In this document: piece after piece, positions 56,039-64,000 of the stretch | Layout: every line of letters starts with the position of its first letter | How positions within the stretch are numbered: the stretch's first letter is position 1 | Origin: Massilibacillus massiliensis | Lineage (GTDB): Bacteria > Bacillota > Negativicutes > FLKF01 | Length of the DNA stretch: 64,000 bases | Assembly: GCF_900086705.1 (NCBI RefSeq) | Contig: NZ_LT575483.1 | Location: forward strand, 3,167,516-3,231,515 | Direction of reading: 5' to 3' | Notes under the pieces: model-generated | Database searches by the model: none | What the model saw: the letters and a program-made list of their open reading frames with translations, nothing else | What the model was told of the DNA's origin: nothing | Program-made: the position numbers and the translations under genes

Positions 56039-57274
56039 ATGAAAAAACGCGTTGTAATCACTGGGATGGGGGCAATTACATCATTAGGATTCGATATAAA
56101 TACAGTTTGGCAGTCCATTAAAACAGGAAAATCGGGAATTAGTCTGATTGAGCGGATTGATGTAAGTGATCTACCGACTAAAGTTGCAGCGGAGATAAAA
56201 GACTTTAATCCCATTGATTTTATTGAGAAAAAAGAAGTAAAAAGACTTGATCGATTTTCACAATATGCGATGGCTGCAGCACAAATGGCCGTAGAAAGCT
56301 CGCAATTAGATCCTAAAATATTGCAAAACGGCAGAACCGGTATCATTTTAGGTTCAGGTATTGGCGGACTTGAAACCTTAGAAAATCAATATCATACACT
56401 TTTAGAAAAAGGAACAAACCGTGTAAGTCCATTTCTTATTCCAATGATGTTATCCAATATGGCTGCGGGAACGTTAGCGATTAAATTTGGAATAAAAGGC
56501 TTTGTTGAGTGTGTGGTTTCTGCTTGTGCAACTTCTACAAATGCAATTGGTGATGCTTTTAAGATTATCCAGCGGGATGCAGCAGATGTCATGCTTACCG
56601 GTGGTGCAGAAGCAGCCATTACTAGGCTGGCGATGGCTGGGTTTTGTGCAAGTAAAGCGATGACGACAAATGATAATATAGATAAAGCGTGCAGACCTTT
56701 TGATCTTGAACGCAATGGATTTGTTATGGGAGAAGGAGCTGGTGTTTTAGTTGTAGAAGAACTAAATCATGCATTAAATCGAGGCGCAGACATTATTGCT
56801 GAAATTGTGGGATATGGCTGTACCAATGATGCATACCATATCACCGCCGTTGATCCAAAAGGAGATAGTGCAGCTGCATGTATGAAATTAGCTTTAGAAG
56901 ATGCAGGTTTAACAGCAGAAGATATCCAATATATCAATGCACATGGAACCTCAACCGAACTGAATGATCGGATGGAAACAACAGCAATAAAAAGTGCTTT
57001 TGGTGAGCATGCTGATAAAATCGCTGTAAGTTCGACAAAGTCTATGACCGGACATTTGCTGGGAGCGGCGGGAGCAGTCGAAGCGATTATTACTTCGATG
57101 GCACTTAAAGAGGGGTTTTTGCCCCCAACAATTCATTATGAAAATTTTGATCCAGCCTGCGATTTGGATTATGTACCTAACCAAGGGCGTCAAAGTAAAG
57201 TTATACACGCGTTAAGTAATTCTTTTGGCTTTGGCGGGCATAACGCTACATTGGCTTTAAAGGCTTATAAATAA
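56039..57274 (+). CDS. fabF: 3-oxoacyl-[acyl-carrier-protein] synthase II
   Basis: Condensing enzyme elongating acyl-ACP with malonyl-ACP. Catalytic triad segments are VSACATSTNAIGDAF (Cys, near residue 163), NAHGTSTELND (His, near 301) and SSTKSMTGHLLGAAGAVEAI (His, near 338). 411 residues, canonical KAS II. The gene stands alone rather than in a fab cluster, which suggests a second copy or a specialised role. GGAGGATG lies before the ATG. Confidence 0.94.
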   Translation: MKKRVVITGMGAITSLGFDINTVWQSIKTGKSGISLIERIDVSDLPTKVAAEIKDFNPIDFIEKKEVKRLDRFSQYAMAAAQMAVESSQLDPKILQNGRTGIILGSGIGGLETLENQYHTLLEKGTNRVSPFLIPMMLSNMAAGTLAIKFGIKGFVECVVSACATSTNAIGDAFKIIQRDAADVMLTGGAEAAITRLAMAGFCASKAMTTNDNIDKACRPFDLERNGFVMGEGAGVLVVEELNHALNRGADIIAEIVGYGCTNDAYHITAVDPKGDSAAACMKLALEDAGLTAEDIQYINAHGTSTELNDRMETTAIKSAFGEHADKIAVSSTKSMTGHLLGAAGAVEAIITSMALKEGFLPPTIHYENFDPACDLDYVPNQGRQSKVIHALSNSFGFGGHNATLALKAYK

Positions 57275-57350
57275 AACACATGTTAAAAAGCGGAGTATTT
57301 ATTCTGTAATGTGATTAATCTACAGTAATTGTATTTGGGGAGGCTATATC

Positions 57351-58238
57351 ATGGAACTAAAAGAGACAATCGCGGAATGTCTTCGTTATATAGAAGATAA
57401 TCTTTATAAAAAAATCAACTTAGATGATATAGCCGTGCATTGTGGTATGTCGAAATATCATTTGCATAGAATGTTTAAATCTTTGACGGGTGAATCTTTA
57501 ATGGAGTATGTTCAATCCCGTAAACTTTCATCCAGTCTTTCAGAGTTAAAGGACACCAGCAGAAGAATTATTGATATAGCCATGGATTACGGTTTTGATT
57601 ATGAGCAATCTTACATTAGAGCCTTTAGAAAAAAATTTGGTTTTACACCCTTAAAGATAAGATCTGAACCAGTCTCTCTTGTCATACAAGAAAAACTGAA
57701 CATTGATGATATTATGTCTGTGAATAATTCAGTCATTTATAAACCTTCATTTATGTTTAAACAAAAATTTTATTTAGTTGGGGTAAAACATAAAATTCTT
57801 AGCAAGTCTGGAGATCGTATAGCAAATTCTTATGGTAAAAAGTTTTTTTATCAGCAGAGCCACCAGATTACAAATCCAGTTGATTCACAAGTCTATTTCG
57901 GTTATACCGACTGGCGCGATAGCGAAAATGGCTGTATTTACTATATGCCCTCGTTACAAGTGCATGATCTTAAGCAGGTTCCTAAGCATATGGAAGGCGT
58001 GGTCATTCCAGCGCATAATTATGTGATTTTTCACTTTGTTGGTTTTTTTAGGCCGGATGATATCAATGGTAGACAGATTGGAAGGTTGCTTGTTCACATG
58101 TATTCAAAATGGATTTTCAACTCAGGCTATAAATTTGCGGATACGTTCAGGTTTGAATATATCAATAATCATCTTTGTAAAGATCATTACTGCGAGTTAG
58201 ATATTTATCAGCCGATCATTGATGCGAATAAAATATAA
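57351..58238 (+). CDS. AraC-family regulator with C-terminal GyrI-like effector domain
   Basis: N-terminal tandem HTH (residues 1-105; HCGMSKYHLHRMFKSLTGES and AMDYGFDYEQSYIRAFRKKFGFTPL, each within the usual AraC spacing) like Rob/SoxS. The C-terminal half (about 130-295) is of the GyrI/effector-binding type (bacterial transcription activator, effector binding). 295 residues. Monocistronic; 77 bp after fabF. Ligand unknown; such proteins often sense amphipathic or drug-like molecules. Confidence 0.82.
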   Translation: MELKETIAECLRYIEDNLYKKINLDDIAVHCGMSKYHLHRMFKSLTGESLMEYVQSRKLSSSLSELKDTSRRIIDIAMDYGFDYEQSYIRAFRKKFGFTPLKIRSEPVSLVIQEKLNIDDIMSVNNSVIYKPSFMFKQKFYLVGVKHKILSKSGDRIANSYGKKFFYQQSHQITNPVDSQVYFGYTDWRDSENGCIYYMPSLQVHDLKQVPKHMEGVVIPAHNYVIFHFVGFFRPDDINGRQIGRLLVHMYSKWIFNSGYKFADTFRFEYINNHLCKDHYCELDIYQPIIDANKI

Positions 58239-58642
58239 ATTCTGCGTCTGATATCCGAGCAATTTTCACCAATCGGCAACCCATCTTCTTTCCAAATTAT
58301 AAGTCAAAACAATATAGCTATTTTCTGCTGTATTATCATTATTTTGCCCGCGGTCTGTCATCTAAGCCTAGCTTAGATGATTTTTTATGTTAAAAAATAA
58401 GTTGTAAAAGCAAGGCCAATGTATAAATGTCGTAATTTATCAAAAAAATAATAAATAATACTTAGAAAACATCGTGTTGTCAACGTTGTATAATTTGTGA
58501 TGTTTGTCTAGACACTGATAAATTTCTTTGCGAGTTCATGTAGATGCCCTCTTGCTAAGTAATAAGTAAAATTGTAAAATTACAATTATTCATTATGATT
58601 TAATTTAGATTGAGTTGAATTTTTAGAAAGTTGGTTGTGGGT
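58239..58642. other. Intergenic region upstream of the diguanylate cyclase
   Basis: About 400 bp. Contains the terminator at 58358-58386 and AT-rich sequence with a TATAAT near 58488. No riboswitch, tRNA or coding sequence recognised. Confidence 0.4.
58358..58386 (+). terminator. Terminator downstream of the AraC gene
   Basis: TCATCTAAGC (58358-58367) pairs with GCTTAGATGA (58371-58380), 3-nt loop, six T. Confidence 0.82.
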
Positions 58643-60151
58643 ATGCGCTTTTTACATAAATTCACATTGTTGTTTAGTGCCGTTGTTATTATTGGCAGCA
58701 TCGTTCAATTTATTGTATTTGACCGATTTTTCCTCAGTGCTGCAGATTTGCTTTTATTAGAAACAAATGAAAGGGCTGCGAAAAATCTTAGTGATCAATT
58801 TTTAACGCATTTTCAAAAAATTGAAAATACATTAAAAGTGATTGCCGCCGATGAAACAACAAGAAAGAACCATGGATTTCTTACCACAATTAATGATATT
58901 ATCCCTGAAATAGATGCGATTGCAGTTGTTGATAAACAGGGGAAGATTTTACTTTCCAGTGGAAATGAAAGTGATGTTTCAAATTTCAATCTATCGCAAA
59001 GAACCTACTTTCAAGAAGCGATGAAAGGGCAAAATTATGTTAGTGATGTTTATACAGGCAGTTTAGGAAATCAAATTATTGCAGTTGCAGTTCCGGTTTG
59101 GGAAAATGACAGTGTTACAGGAGTGATCGTTGGGGTTATTCGTTTACGTGGAGATATTTTAGCTGTCATGTATGACAATAAATTTTTCGGACGAAATGGA
59201 ACGATTTCTATCATTGATAAACATCAAAATATTGTGTATCATCCCAATAAGGAATTGATTGGAGAAAAGTCGATCACCGCTGAAAGTTTTGAAGAAATAA
59301 GCGGTTCTGTAATTATGAAAAATCGTACAGACGAAGAACAATATATTGGCTATAGTAAAGTGCCTGGGTTAGACTGGATCGTGAGTGTCAATACACCTAC
59401 AGCCGAGGTAACTAAATTTCGTCGGATATTGGTCTACGAGATGATCGCGATATCTTTTTTGTCGATTTTTTTTATCTTATTAATAGGCAGTTATACGGTA
59501 CGTCATTTTATGAAACCTATCGATCAGTTGCTGGATGGATTTGCTTCTATGAAAAAAGGAAAGTATAAGCAAATTCCTATCGAACAGCATACCAGTGAAT
59601 TTACTGAAATTATCCAAATTTATAATGATGGAATTAAAAAATTAGAAGAGGTGCATAATCGTTTAGAAGGAGCAGCGGTTCTTGACGGATTAACCGGGAT
59701 CTTAAATCGAAGAGCTTTTGAGAAAGAAATTAAAACAGCTTTTTTGAGAATAAATGATGGTGCATTAAAAAATATAGGCATACTGGTCTTGGATTTAGAC
59801 AATTTTAAAATATTAAATGACACGCAAGGACATTTAATTGGTGATGAGGTATTGAAAGAATTTGCCGTAATTTTGAAGAACAACGTTGAACAGGAATCTG
59901 TATTTCGATTTGGTGGCGATGAATTTGTGATTATTTTGCAAAATACTTCTGAAGAAACAAGCTTGTCGGTGGCTGAAGAAATTCGCTTGCAATCAGAAAA
60001 AAACTTGCGAGGTTGTACCGTAAGTATAGGAATCGCCATTTATCCGAATCATACAGAGATAATTGAGGAGTTGTTGCGTCTGGCGGATAAAGCGCTTTAC
60101 ATCAGCAAAAAAAGTAAAAACAAGGTAACGATATATTCTAATCCTTTATAA
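58643..60151 (+). CDS. Membrane diguanylate cyclase with Cache sensor domain
   Basis: Makes cyclic di-GMP from two GTP. TM1 at about residues 8-28, extracellular dCache/Cache_1 domain (about 30-265; IAVVDKQGKILLSSGN and ISIIDKHQNIVYHPNKE), TM2 at about 275-295, a HAMP-like linker, and a C-terminal GGDEF domain (about 345-502) with intact FRFGGDEFVIIL active site. No RxxD product-inhibition site is seen five residues before GGDEF. The start is uncertain: the ATG at 58643 is used, but a TTG 12 nt earlier is possible and both have weak Shine-Dalgarno sequences. Confidence 0.9.
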   Translation: MRFLHKFTLLFSAVVIIGSIVQFIVFDRFFLSAADLLLLETNERAAKNLSDQFLTHFQKIENTLKVIAADETTRKNHGFLTTINDIIPEIDAIAVVDKQGKILLSSGNESDVSNFNLSQRTYFQEAMKGQNYVSDVYTGSLGNQIIAVAVPVWENDSVTGVIVGVIRLRGDILAVMYDNKFFGRNGTISIIDKHQNIVYHPNKELIGEKSITAESFEEISGSVIMKNRTDEEQYIGYSKVPGLDWIVSVNTPTAEVTKFRRILVYEMIAISFLSIFFILLIGSYTVRHFMKPIDQLLDGFASMKKGKYKQIPIEQHTSEFTEIIQIYNDGIKKLEEVHNRLEGAAVLDGLTGILNRRAFEKEIKTAFLRINDGALKNIGILVLDLDNFKILNDTQGHLIGDEVLKEFAVILKNNVEQESVFRFGGDEFVIILQNTSEETSLSVAEEIRLQSEKNLRGCTVSIGIAIYPNHTEIIEELLRLADKALYISKKSKNKVTIYSNPL

Positions 60152-60305
60152 ATAAAATTGTAGTAAATTAGTTCTTTCCTCCTGGCAGTATTTTGACTTT
60201 AAGAGATTGCTGAAAAATTTGAGTGATATTATTTGGCAGCATGTCTTTTTGGGTGTAAAATATAGTGTAGCGAAAAAAGGAAACATTATTTTGAGGTGAT
60301 GGTGG

Positions 60306-60884
60306 ATGGCAGAAGTCGATGATAAGACAGCAAAAATGGAGAAAATCGTAATAACGCCAAAAAAGCCGGTTGAAAATGATTTTTCAAGGAATGTGCCGCG
60401 TAAGGATGTAAAATTGAAGTCAAAGAAAAAGCTTGCAGTAGTGATGACGGTGTTGTTTGTAATGGCTTCTTTACTGGGGTATTTTACTTTGTCTTACTAT
60501 TATGAAAAACAAGATATTGCGGAAAATAAACGTATACATAATCAGCATCAAGGCCCGACAGCCTCTAAAGATCGGAGTGTAACCACGGAAAGTAAATTGC
60601 CTGAAATGCAGGATCTAAAAAATAAAACGGAAAAATATATAGAAGAGACAACTGCAAGAACTGATAAAGTGAAAGATACAGTTCATGCGGTGAAAGCGAG
60701 CGGAGAAACGGTGGCTGCTGCTGTACAAGATACACAGGACAGCAGTAAAAAGGTACAATCTTTCATCGAGGAACACCGTGATGTAATAGATCAGGTTACA
60801 CAATTTATTGAAACGCAGAAAAATCATTTGTCAGCATTTTTCTCCAAGCAAAATGAAGCATCAAAAGAGAATAAAAGTCGTTGA
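60306..60884 (+). CDS. Uncharacterised single-pass membrane protein with coiled-coil region
   Basis: 192 residues. Basic N-terminus (KLKSKKKLA), one transmembrane helix at about residues 44-64, then a long polar helical region (about 95-180) rich in Lys, Glu, Thr and Gln, probably a coiled coil, and a basic end. No recognised domain. GAGGTGATGG upstream. Followed 32 bp later by the DUF3783 gene. Function unknown. Confidence 0.6.
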   Translation: MAEVDDKTAKMEKIVITPKKPVENDFSRNVPRKDVKLKSKKKLAVVMTVLFVMASLLGYFTLSYYYEKQDIAENKRIHNQHQGPTASKDRSVTTESKLPEMQDLKNKTEKYIEETTARTDKVKDTVHAVKASGETVAAAVQDTQDSSKKVQSFIEEHRDVIDQVTQFIETQKNHLSAFFSKQNEASKENKSR

Positions 60885-60916
60885 CTTGATAAACAAAGGT
60901 AAGTAAGGTGAAGTGA

Positions 60917-61309
60917 ATGAAAAAAACAAAAGAATTAGTACTGCTGTATCATTTTACAGATCAAGAAAAAGAAGCAAAAATAAAATCAGTTTTAACACAG
61001 ATGAAAATTGGAGTAAAAGATATTTCCGAGGAAATGATCGTACAAAAAGTTGGTTATTTAGTCGAAGCAGCCAATTTTAAAGAAACTATCTCTGCAGAAA
61101 TTGTAGAATCCTTTGACCAAGAGGTTATGGTGATGTACGGAATTCATAATAAACGAATGAATGAAATCTTAGCAAAATTTAAGGATGCGCAGATTGAGAA
61201 AATTGCTTTAAAAGCAATGGTAACACAATATAATATATTTTGGTCATTTTCAAGGCTTTGCAAAACAATTCAAAAAGATCATCTGGCCTATATAAATAAA
61301 GAAAAATAG
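60917..61309 (+). CDS. DUF3783 family protein
   Basis: 130 residues, soluble. Pattern ILAKF followed by EKIALKAMVTQYNIFWSF, and IVESFDQEVMVMYGI in the middle, fit the DUF3783 family found in anaerobic Firmicutes. Function unknown. Probably cotranscribed with the upstream membrane protein gene. A weak hairpin (CTGCTTCAT/ATGAAGCAG, 61392-61427) lies downstream. Confidence 0.65.
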   Translation: MKKTKELVLLYHFTDQEKEAKIKSVLTQMKIGVKDISEEMIVQKVGYLVEAANFKETISAEIVESFDQEVMVMYGIHNKRMNEILAKFKDAQIEKIALKAMVTQYNIFWSFSRLCKTIQKDHLAYINKEK

Positions 61310-61498
61310 AATAAGTGCAGGTAAAGAATCTTTTCATTCGCGTAAGAGTTTCATTTAGGAGAGCTTTTATCTGAACAATATAAATTTAGAACTGCTTCAT
61401 GATACGGTCTAACGAATGATGAAGCAGGGAATTTTTACCCTCCTTTACAAGAACGTATGTTCTGAAATATAATAGAAAGTGTAAAGGGAGTGGATTAC

Positions 61499-62833
61499 GT
61501 GGATGTTTTTGATAAGCTGAAAATTTTAACAGATGCAGCCAAATATGATGTTGCCTGCACTTCTAGCGGAGTAGATAAAAAAAGTCCAATCGGCGGGATT
61601 GGAAGTGCAGCAGCCTGTGGAATCTGTCATAGTTTTTCAGCAGATGGCCGTTGCATATCCTTATTAAAAGTACTGATGACGAATGTTTGCGTATATGATT
61701 GTAAATATTGTGTGAATCGTACATCGAATGATACCAAACGTGCCGCATTTACGCCGCGTGAACTTGCGGATTTAACAATTAATTTTTACAGGCGCAATTA
61801 TATAGAAGGGCTCTTTTTAAGTTCGGGCGTTTTAAAAAATCCTGATTATACTTGTGAACAAATGATTGAGGCTTTGCGAATTTTACGTGAAGAATATCGA
61901 TTTTTTGGTTATATCCATGCGAAAGCGATTCCAGGGGCGAGTCATACGCTGATTTCGAGATTGGGAATGCTGGCAGATCGAATGAGTGTAAATATTGAAA
62001 TGCCTTCGCATGATAGTTTGCAGCTACTGGCACCGGACAAATCAAAACATTCTATTTTAAAACCAATGGGATATATTCAAAATCGTATTCAAGAGAATTG
62101 TACGGATCTTGTGAAGTACCGGCATGCACCTAAATTTGCGCCGGCTGGACAAAGCACGCAGATGATTATTGGTGCCACACCAGATACCGATTTGCAGATT
62201 TTAAATTTAACGGAAGGTTTGTATAAGAAATATCAGCTCAAAAGAGTTTTCTTTTCAGCGTACATTCCTGTGTTAGAAAATAGTCTTTTACCTGCACTCA
62301 ACACGAAACCGCCGCTTTGGCGTGAGCATCGTCTTTATCAAGCGGACTGGCTGTTGCGGTTTTATGGTTTTGCGGCAAAAGAATTACTGGATGAAGAAAA
62401 TCAGAGCTTTCATCCCTACGTCGATCCAAAATGCGATTGGGCGCTTCGGCATATGGAGATTTTTCCTATGGAAGTAAATCGTGCTTCCTATACCGATTTA
62501 CTGCGGGTACCGGGAATTGGGGTAAATAGTGCAATGCGGATTGTGAAAGCGCGCCGCCTGAGTACCTTAAGTTTTGATGGTTTGAAAAAACTAGGTGTCG
62601 TCTTAAAACGTGCACAATACTTTATCACTTGTAAAGGGAAAAAAGCAGATGGATTGTGTTTGACAGAAAAAAATATCGTGCGTGCGCTGATGTCGGCAAA
62701 ATCTTTCAAAGCTTATCAAAACGATTTTGGCAAAACGTCTGATCAAGAACAGCTTTCACTTTTTCCGGTGCATCAGGCAGAAAATGATTTTGTACAGGAG
62801 GAACTTATAAGATGTCTGCAGCAGAAAATTTAG
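61499..62833 (+). CDS. Putative DNA-modification/repair radical-SAM protein (TIGR03916-like)
   Basis: Radical-SAM enzyme: N-terminal AKYDVACTSSGVDKK, then CGICHSFSADGRCISLLKVLMTNVC split around residues 45-70, and the cluster motif CVYDCKYC near residue 66 (CxxxCxxC). The C-terminal part has a helix-hairpin-helix LLRVPGIGVNSAMRIVKARR near residue 335, typical of DNA-binding. Family members are linked to a uracil-DNA-glycosylase-like partner. GTG at 61499 preferred, with AAGGGAG 8 nt upstream; a GTG three codons earlier overlaps it. Overlaps the next gene by 22 nt. Confidence 0.85.
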   Translation: MDVFDKLKILTDAAKYDVACTSSGVDKKSPIGGIGSAAACGICHSFSADGRCISLLKVLMTNVCVYDCKYCVNRTSNDTKRAAFTPRELADLTINFYRRNYIEGLFLSSGVLKNPDYTCEQMIEALRILREEYRFFGYIHAKAIPGASHTLISRLGMLADRMSVNIEMPSHDSLQLLAPDKSKHSILKPMGYIQNRIQENCTDLVKYRHAPKFAPAGQSTQMIIGATPDTDLQILNLTEGLYKKYQLKRVFFSAYIPVLENSLLPALNTKPPLWREHRLYQADWLLRFYGFAAKELLDEENQSFHPYVDPKCDWALRHMEIFPMEVNRASYTDLLRVPGIGVNSAMRIVKARRLSTLSFDGLKKLGVVLKRAQYFITCKGKKADGLCLTEKNIVRALMSAKSFKAYQNDFGKTSDQEQLSLFPVHQAENDFVQEELIRCLQQKI

Positions 62834-63615
62834 TATATCAATATGATGGTACTTTTGATGGGCTTCTGTGCTGTGTATTTGAAAGCTATGAAAAAAAAGA
62901 AATTCCAATAGACATTCTTCTGCCAGAAACAGCGCAAACGGTTCTGCTGCCAATAAAGCGGATTGAAACAGATTTAGAAAAAGCGAAGCGGGTACTTGTA
63001 TCCATTCCGAAAAAAATGGGACAGGAAGCGTTTCATTTTGTCAAAAGAGCTTTTTTAACTTATTATGGGCAAAAAGAAGTCTATATTTTGCTTTTTTTGC
63101 GTTTAGGATATTCTTATGGGTTTAAGGTAATGGAGCTGTTATCTCATGATGTTGTGCACACGCTTTTTAAAGCTGTACGACACTTAGAACGTGAAACACA
63201 TCTATTTAAAGGATTCATCCGTTTCTCTGATTTTCAGCATGTTTTGGTAGCACAAATTGAACCGAAAAATTATGTGTTGCCTTTGTTATTGCCCCATTTT
63301 CGTGATCGATATCCGGAAGAACGTTTTCTCATTCATGACAAGACACATAAGATGGCACTTATATATCAACCTTATCAGTCGCTTGTTGTTCCGTTAGATG
63401 AAATCGAATTGCCGCAACCGGATCAGGCAGAACAAAAGTTTCGTACACTTTGGCAGGTGTTTTACAATACAATAGAGATCAAAGAACGACATAATCCTAA
63501 GTGCCGAATGACGCTAATGCCAAAACGGTACTGGACGTATATGACAGAGCTTAGCAATGCAAAGGAGACTACAGCAGTACCAAGTATTGCAGCAGAAAAA
63601 AATTTATTGAAATAA
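62812..63615 (+). CDS. Probable DNA metabolism protein, DUF4130/TIGR03915-like
   Basis: 267 residues. The family start is YQYDGTFDGLLCCVFESYEKKE, and the C-terminal LWQVFYNTIEIKERHNPKCRMTLMPKRYWTYMTE (in pieces) matches the conserved end. Related proteins are often fused to a uracil-DNA-glycosylase domain, absent here. AGGAGGAAC precedes the ATG, inside the radical-SAM gene, so they are translationally coupled. Reaction unknown. Confidence 0.82.
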   Translation: MSAAENLVYQYDGTFDGLLCCVFESYEKKEIPIDILLPETAQTVLLPIKRIETDLEKAKRVLVSIPKKMGQEAFHFVKRAFLTYYGQKEVYILLFLRLGYSYGFKVMELLSHDVVHTLFKAVRHLERETHLFKGFIRFSDFQHVLVAQIEPKNYVLPLLLPHFRDRYPEERFLIHDKTHKMALIYQPYQSLVVPLDEIELPQPDQAEQKFRTLWQVFYNTIEIKERHNPKCRMTLMPKRYWTYMTELSNAKETTAVPSIAAEKNLLK

Positions 63616-63862
63616 TAATTCGGGTAGTCGTTTGGTATGATAGAGTTGAAACGTATGATTTAGGTGATTTTGTGATATTATATTGACATTTAAATCATTT
63701 TTGTATAACTTTACAAAAGAAGGTTCTATGATGCAGTGTTCTTGATTAAAGAATAACTTTATAGCAGATTAGAATCCTATCATATTGGACTGATTTTGAA
63801 ATGGATGGAATAAATCATGCGGAATGCTTGCTGGACAGGCAGTTATTTAGGGAGGATAGACA

Positions 63863-64000
63863 ATGAATGGATATGTCTGGGTCATTGTTTTATATGCGTT
63901 GCTGCTCATTGGCGTGGGTACTGTTATGCGAAAGCGTGTAAAGAATTCAGATGATTTTTTTGTAGGCGGAAGAAAATTTGGAACAGTGCTATTATTTATT
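63863..64000 (+). CDS. Sodium:solute symporter family protein (5' fragment, truncated by window end)
   Basis: The first 46 codons read MNGYVWVIVLYALLLIGVG, then RKRVKNSDDFFVGGRKFGT, the typical N-terminus of SSS-family (SLC5-like) sodium symporters: first helix, then the SxxDFFxGGR motif. GGGAGGATAGACA upstream of the ATG. The rest lies beyond the window. A TTGACA at 63683-63688 with TATAAC 15 bp downstream may be its promoter. Substrate unknown. Confidence 0.82.
   Translation, partial: MNGYVWVIVLYALLLIGVGTVMRKRVKNSDDFFVGGRKFGTVLLFI

Noticed and set aside
58239-58642. c-di-GMP riboswitch upstream of the diguanylate cyclase gene
   Set aside because: No GEMM-I or GEMM-II conserved core was seen; only AT-rich DNA and a terminator.

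Overview
The window looks like a chromosomal segment of an anaerobic, spore-forming, diderm Firmicute (class Negativicutes; a Pelosinus- or Sporomusa-like Sporomusaceae is my inference). The DNA is AT-rich with strong AGGAGG-type ribosome binding sites and intrinsic terminators. It carries a gerABC spore-germination operon, which implies sporulation. It also carries an SLH-domain outer-membrane porin, which among Firmicutes is a hallmark of the outer-membrane-bearing Negativicutes. A carbon monoxide dehydrogenase and oxygen-sensitive radical-SAM and nitrogenase-family enzymes fit a strict anaerobe. No rRNA, tRNA or CRISPR array was seen.

Layout. 1-17 kb: an orphan CooS, a DctA transporter, a phospholipase/glycosyltransferase pair, a PTS IIA-like protein divergent from a DeoR regulator, the ger operon (minus strand), an AEC permease, a deoB/pdp nucleoside operon and a ClC exchanger. 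17-23.7 kb: an IclR-linked sugar-acid operon (IlvD/EDD dehydratase plus DHDPS-type aldolase), then a FapA/DUF342 protein with a duplicated N-terminus. 23.9-39.6 kb: the most unusual region (below). 39.6-41.1 kb: an IS110-family element with a structured upstream non-coding region that could encode a bridge RNA. 41.4-45 kb: TlpA/CcdA thiol-redox proteins, a small membrane protein, a MarR regulator and two GNAT acetyltransferases. 45.1-52 kb: a cobalamin riboswitch followed by a complete Opp/Nik-type ABC importer and an SLH porin. 52-64 kb: two AraC regulators, DUF2000, a chemoreceptor behind a sigma-54 promoter, FabF, a diguanylate cyclase, DUF3783, a radical-SAM/DUF4130 DNA-metabolism pair and the start of a sodium:solute symporter.

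The 23.9-39.6 kb locus encodes MetY, two NifX-like proteins, one NifB, one NifH, a sulfonate/taurine-type ABC importer, and three separate pairs of nitrogenase component-1-like subunits (A, B and C). All three pairs keep the P-cluster cysteines, and all three D-like subunits keep the cysteine that binds FeMo-cofactor. None resembles true NifDK, NifEN or BchNB, and no other nif biosynthetic genes are present. The combination of NifB, NifH, D/K-like subunits, MetY and a sulfur-type importer points to the methylthio-alkane reductase branch of nitrogenase-like enzymes. A working model is that the importer brings in an organosulfur compound, one or more reductases cleave C-S bonds using electrons from the shared NifH and a NifB-derived cluster, and MetY captures the released thiol as methionine. 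The three-pair layout is what makes this locus stand out. The K-like subunit of pair B carries a single-base frameshift.

Other points worth attention are the riboswitch-controlled importer plus porin, apparent non-canonical start codons for gerB (ACG) and marR (ATT), a [2Fe-2S]-type CX2C D-cluster motif in CooS, and a PTS IIA-like protein that has lost its phosphorylatable histidine.
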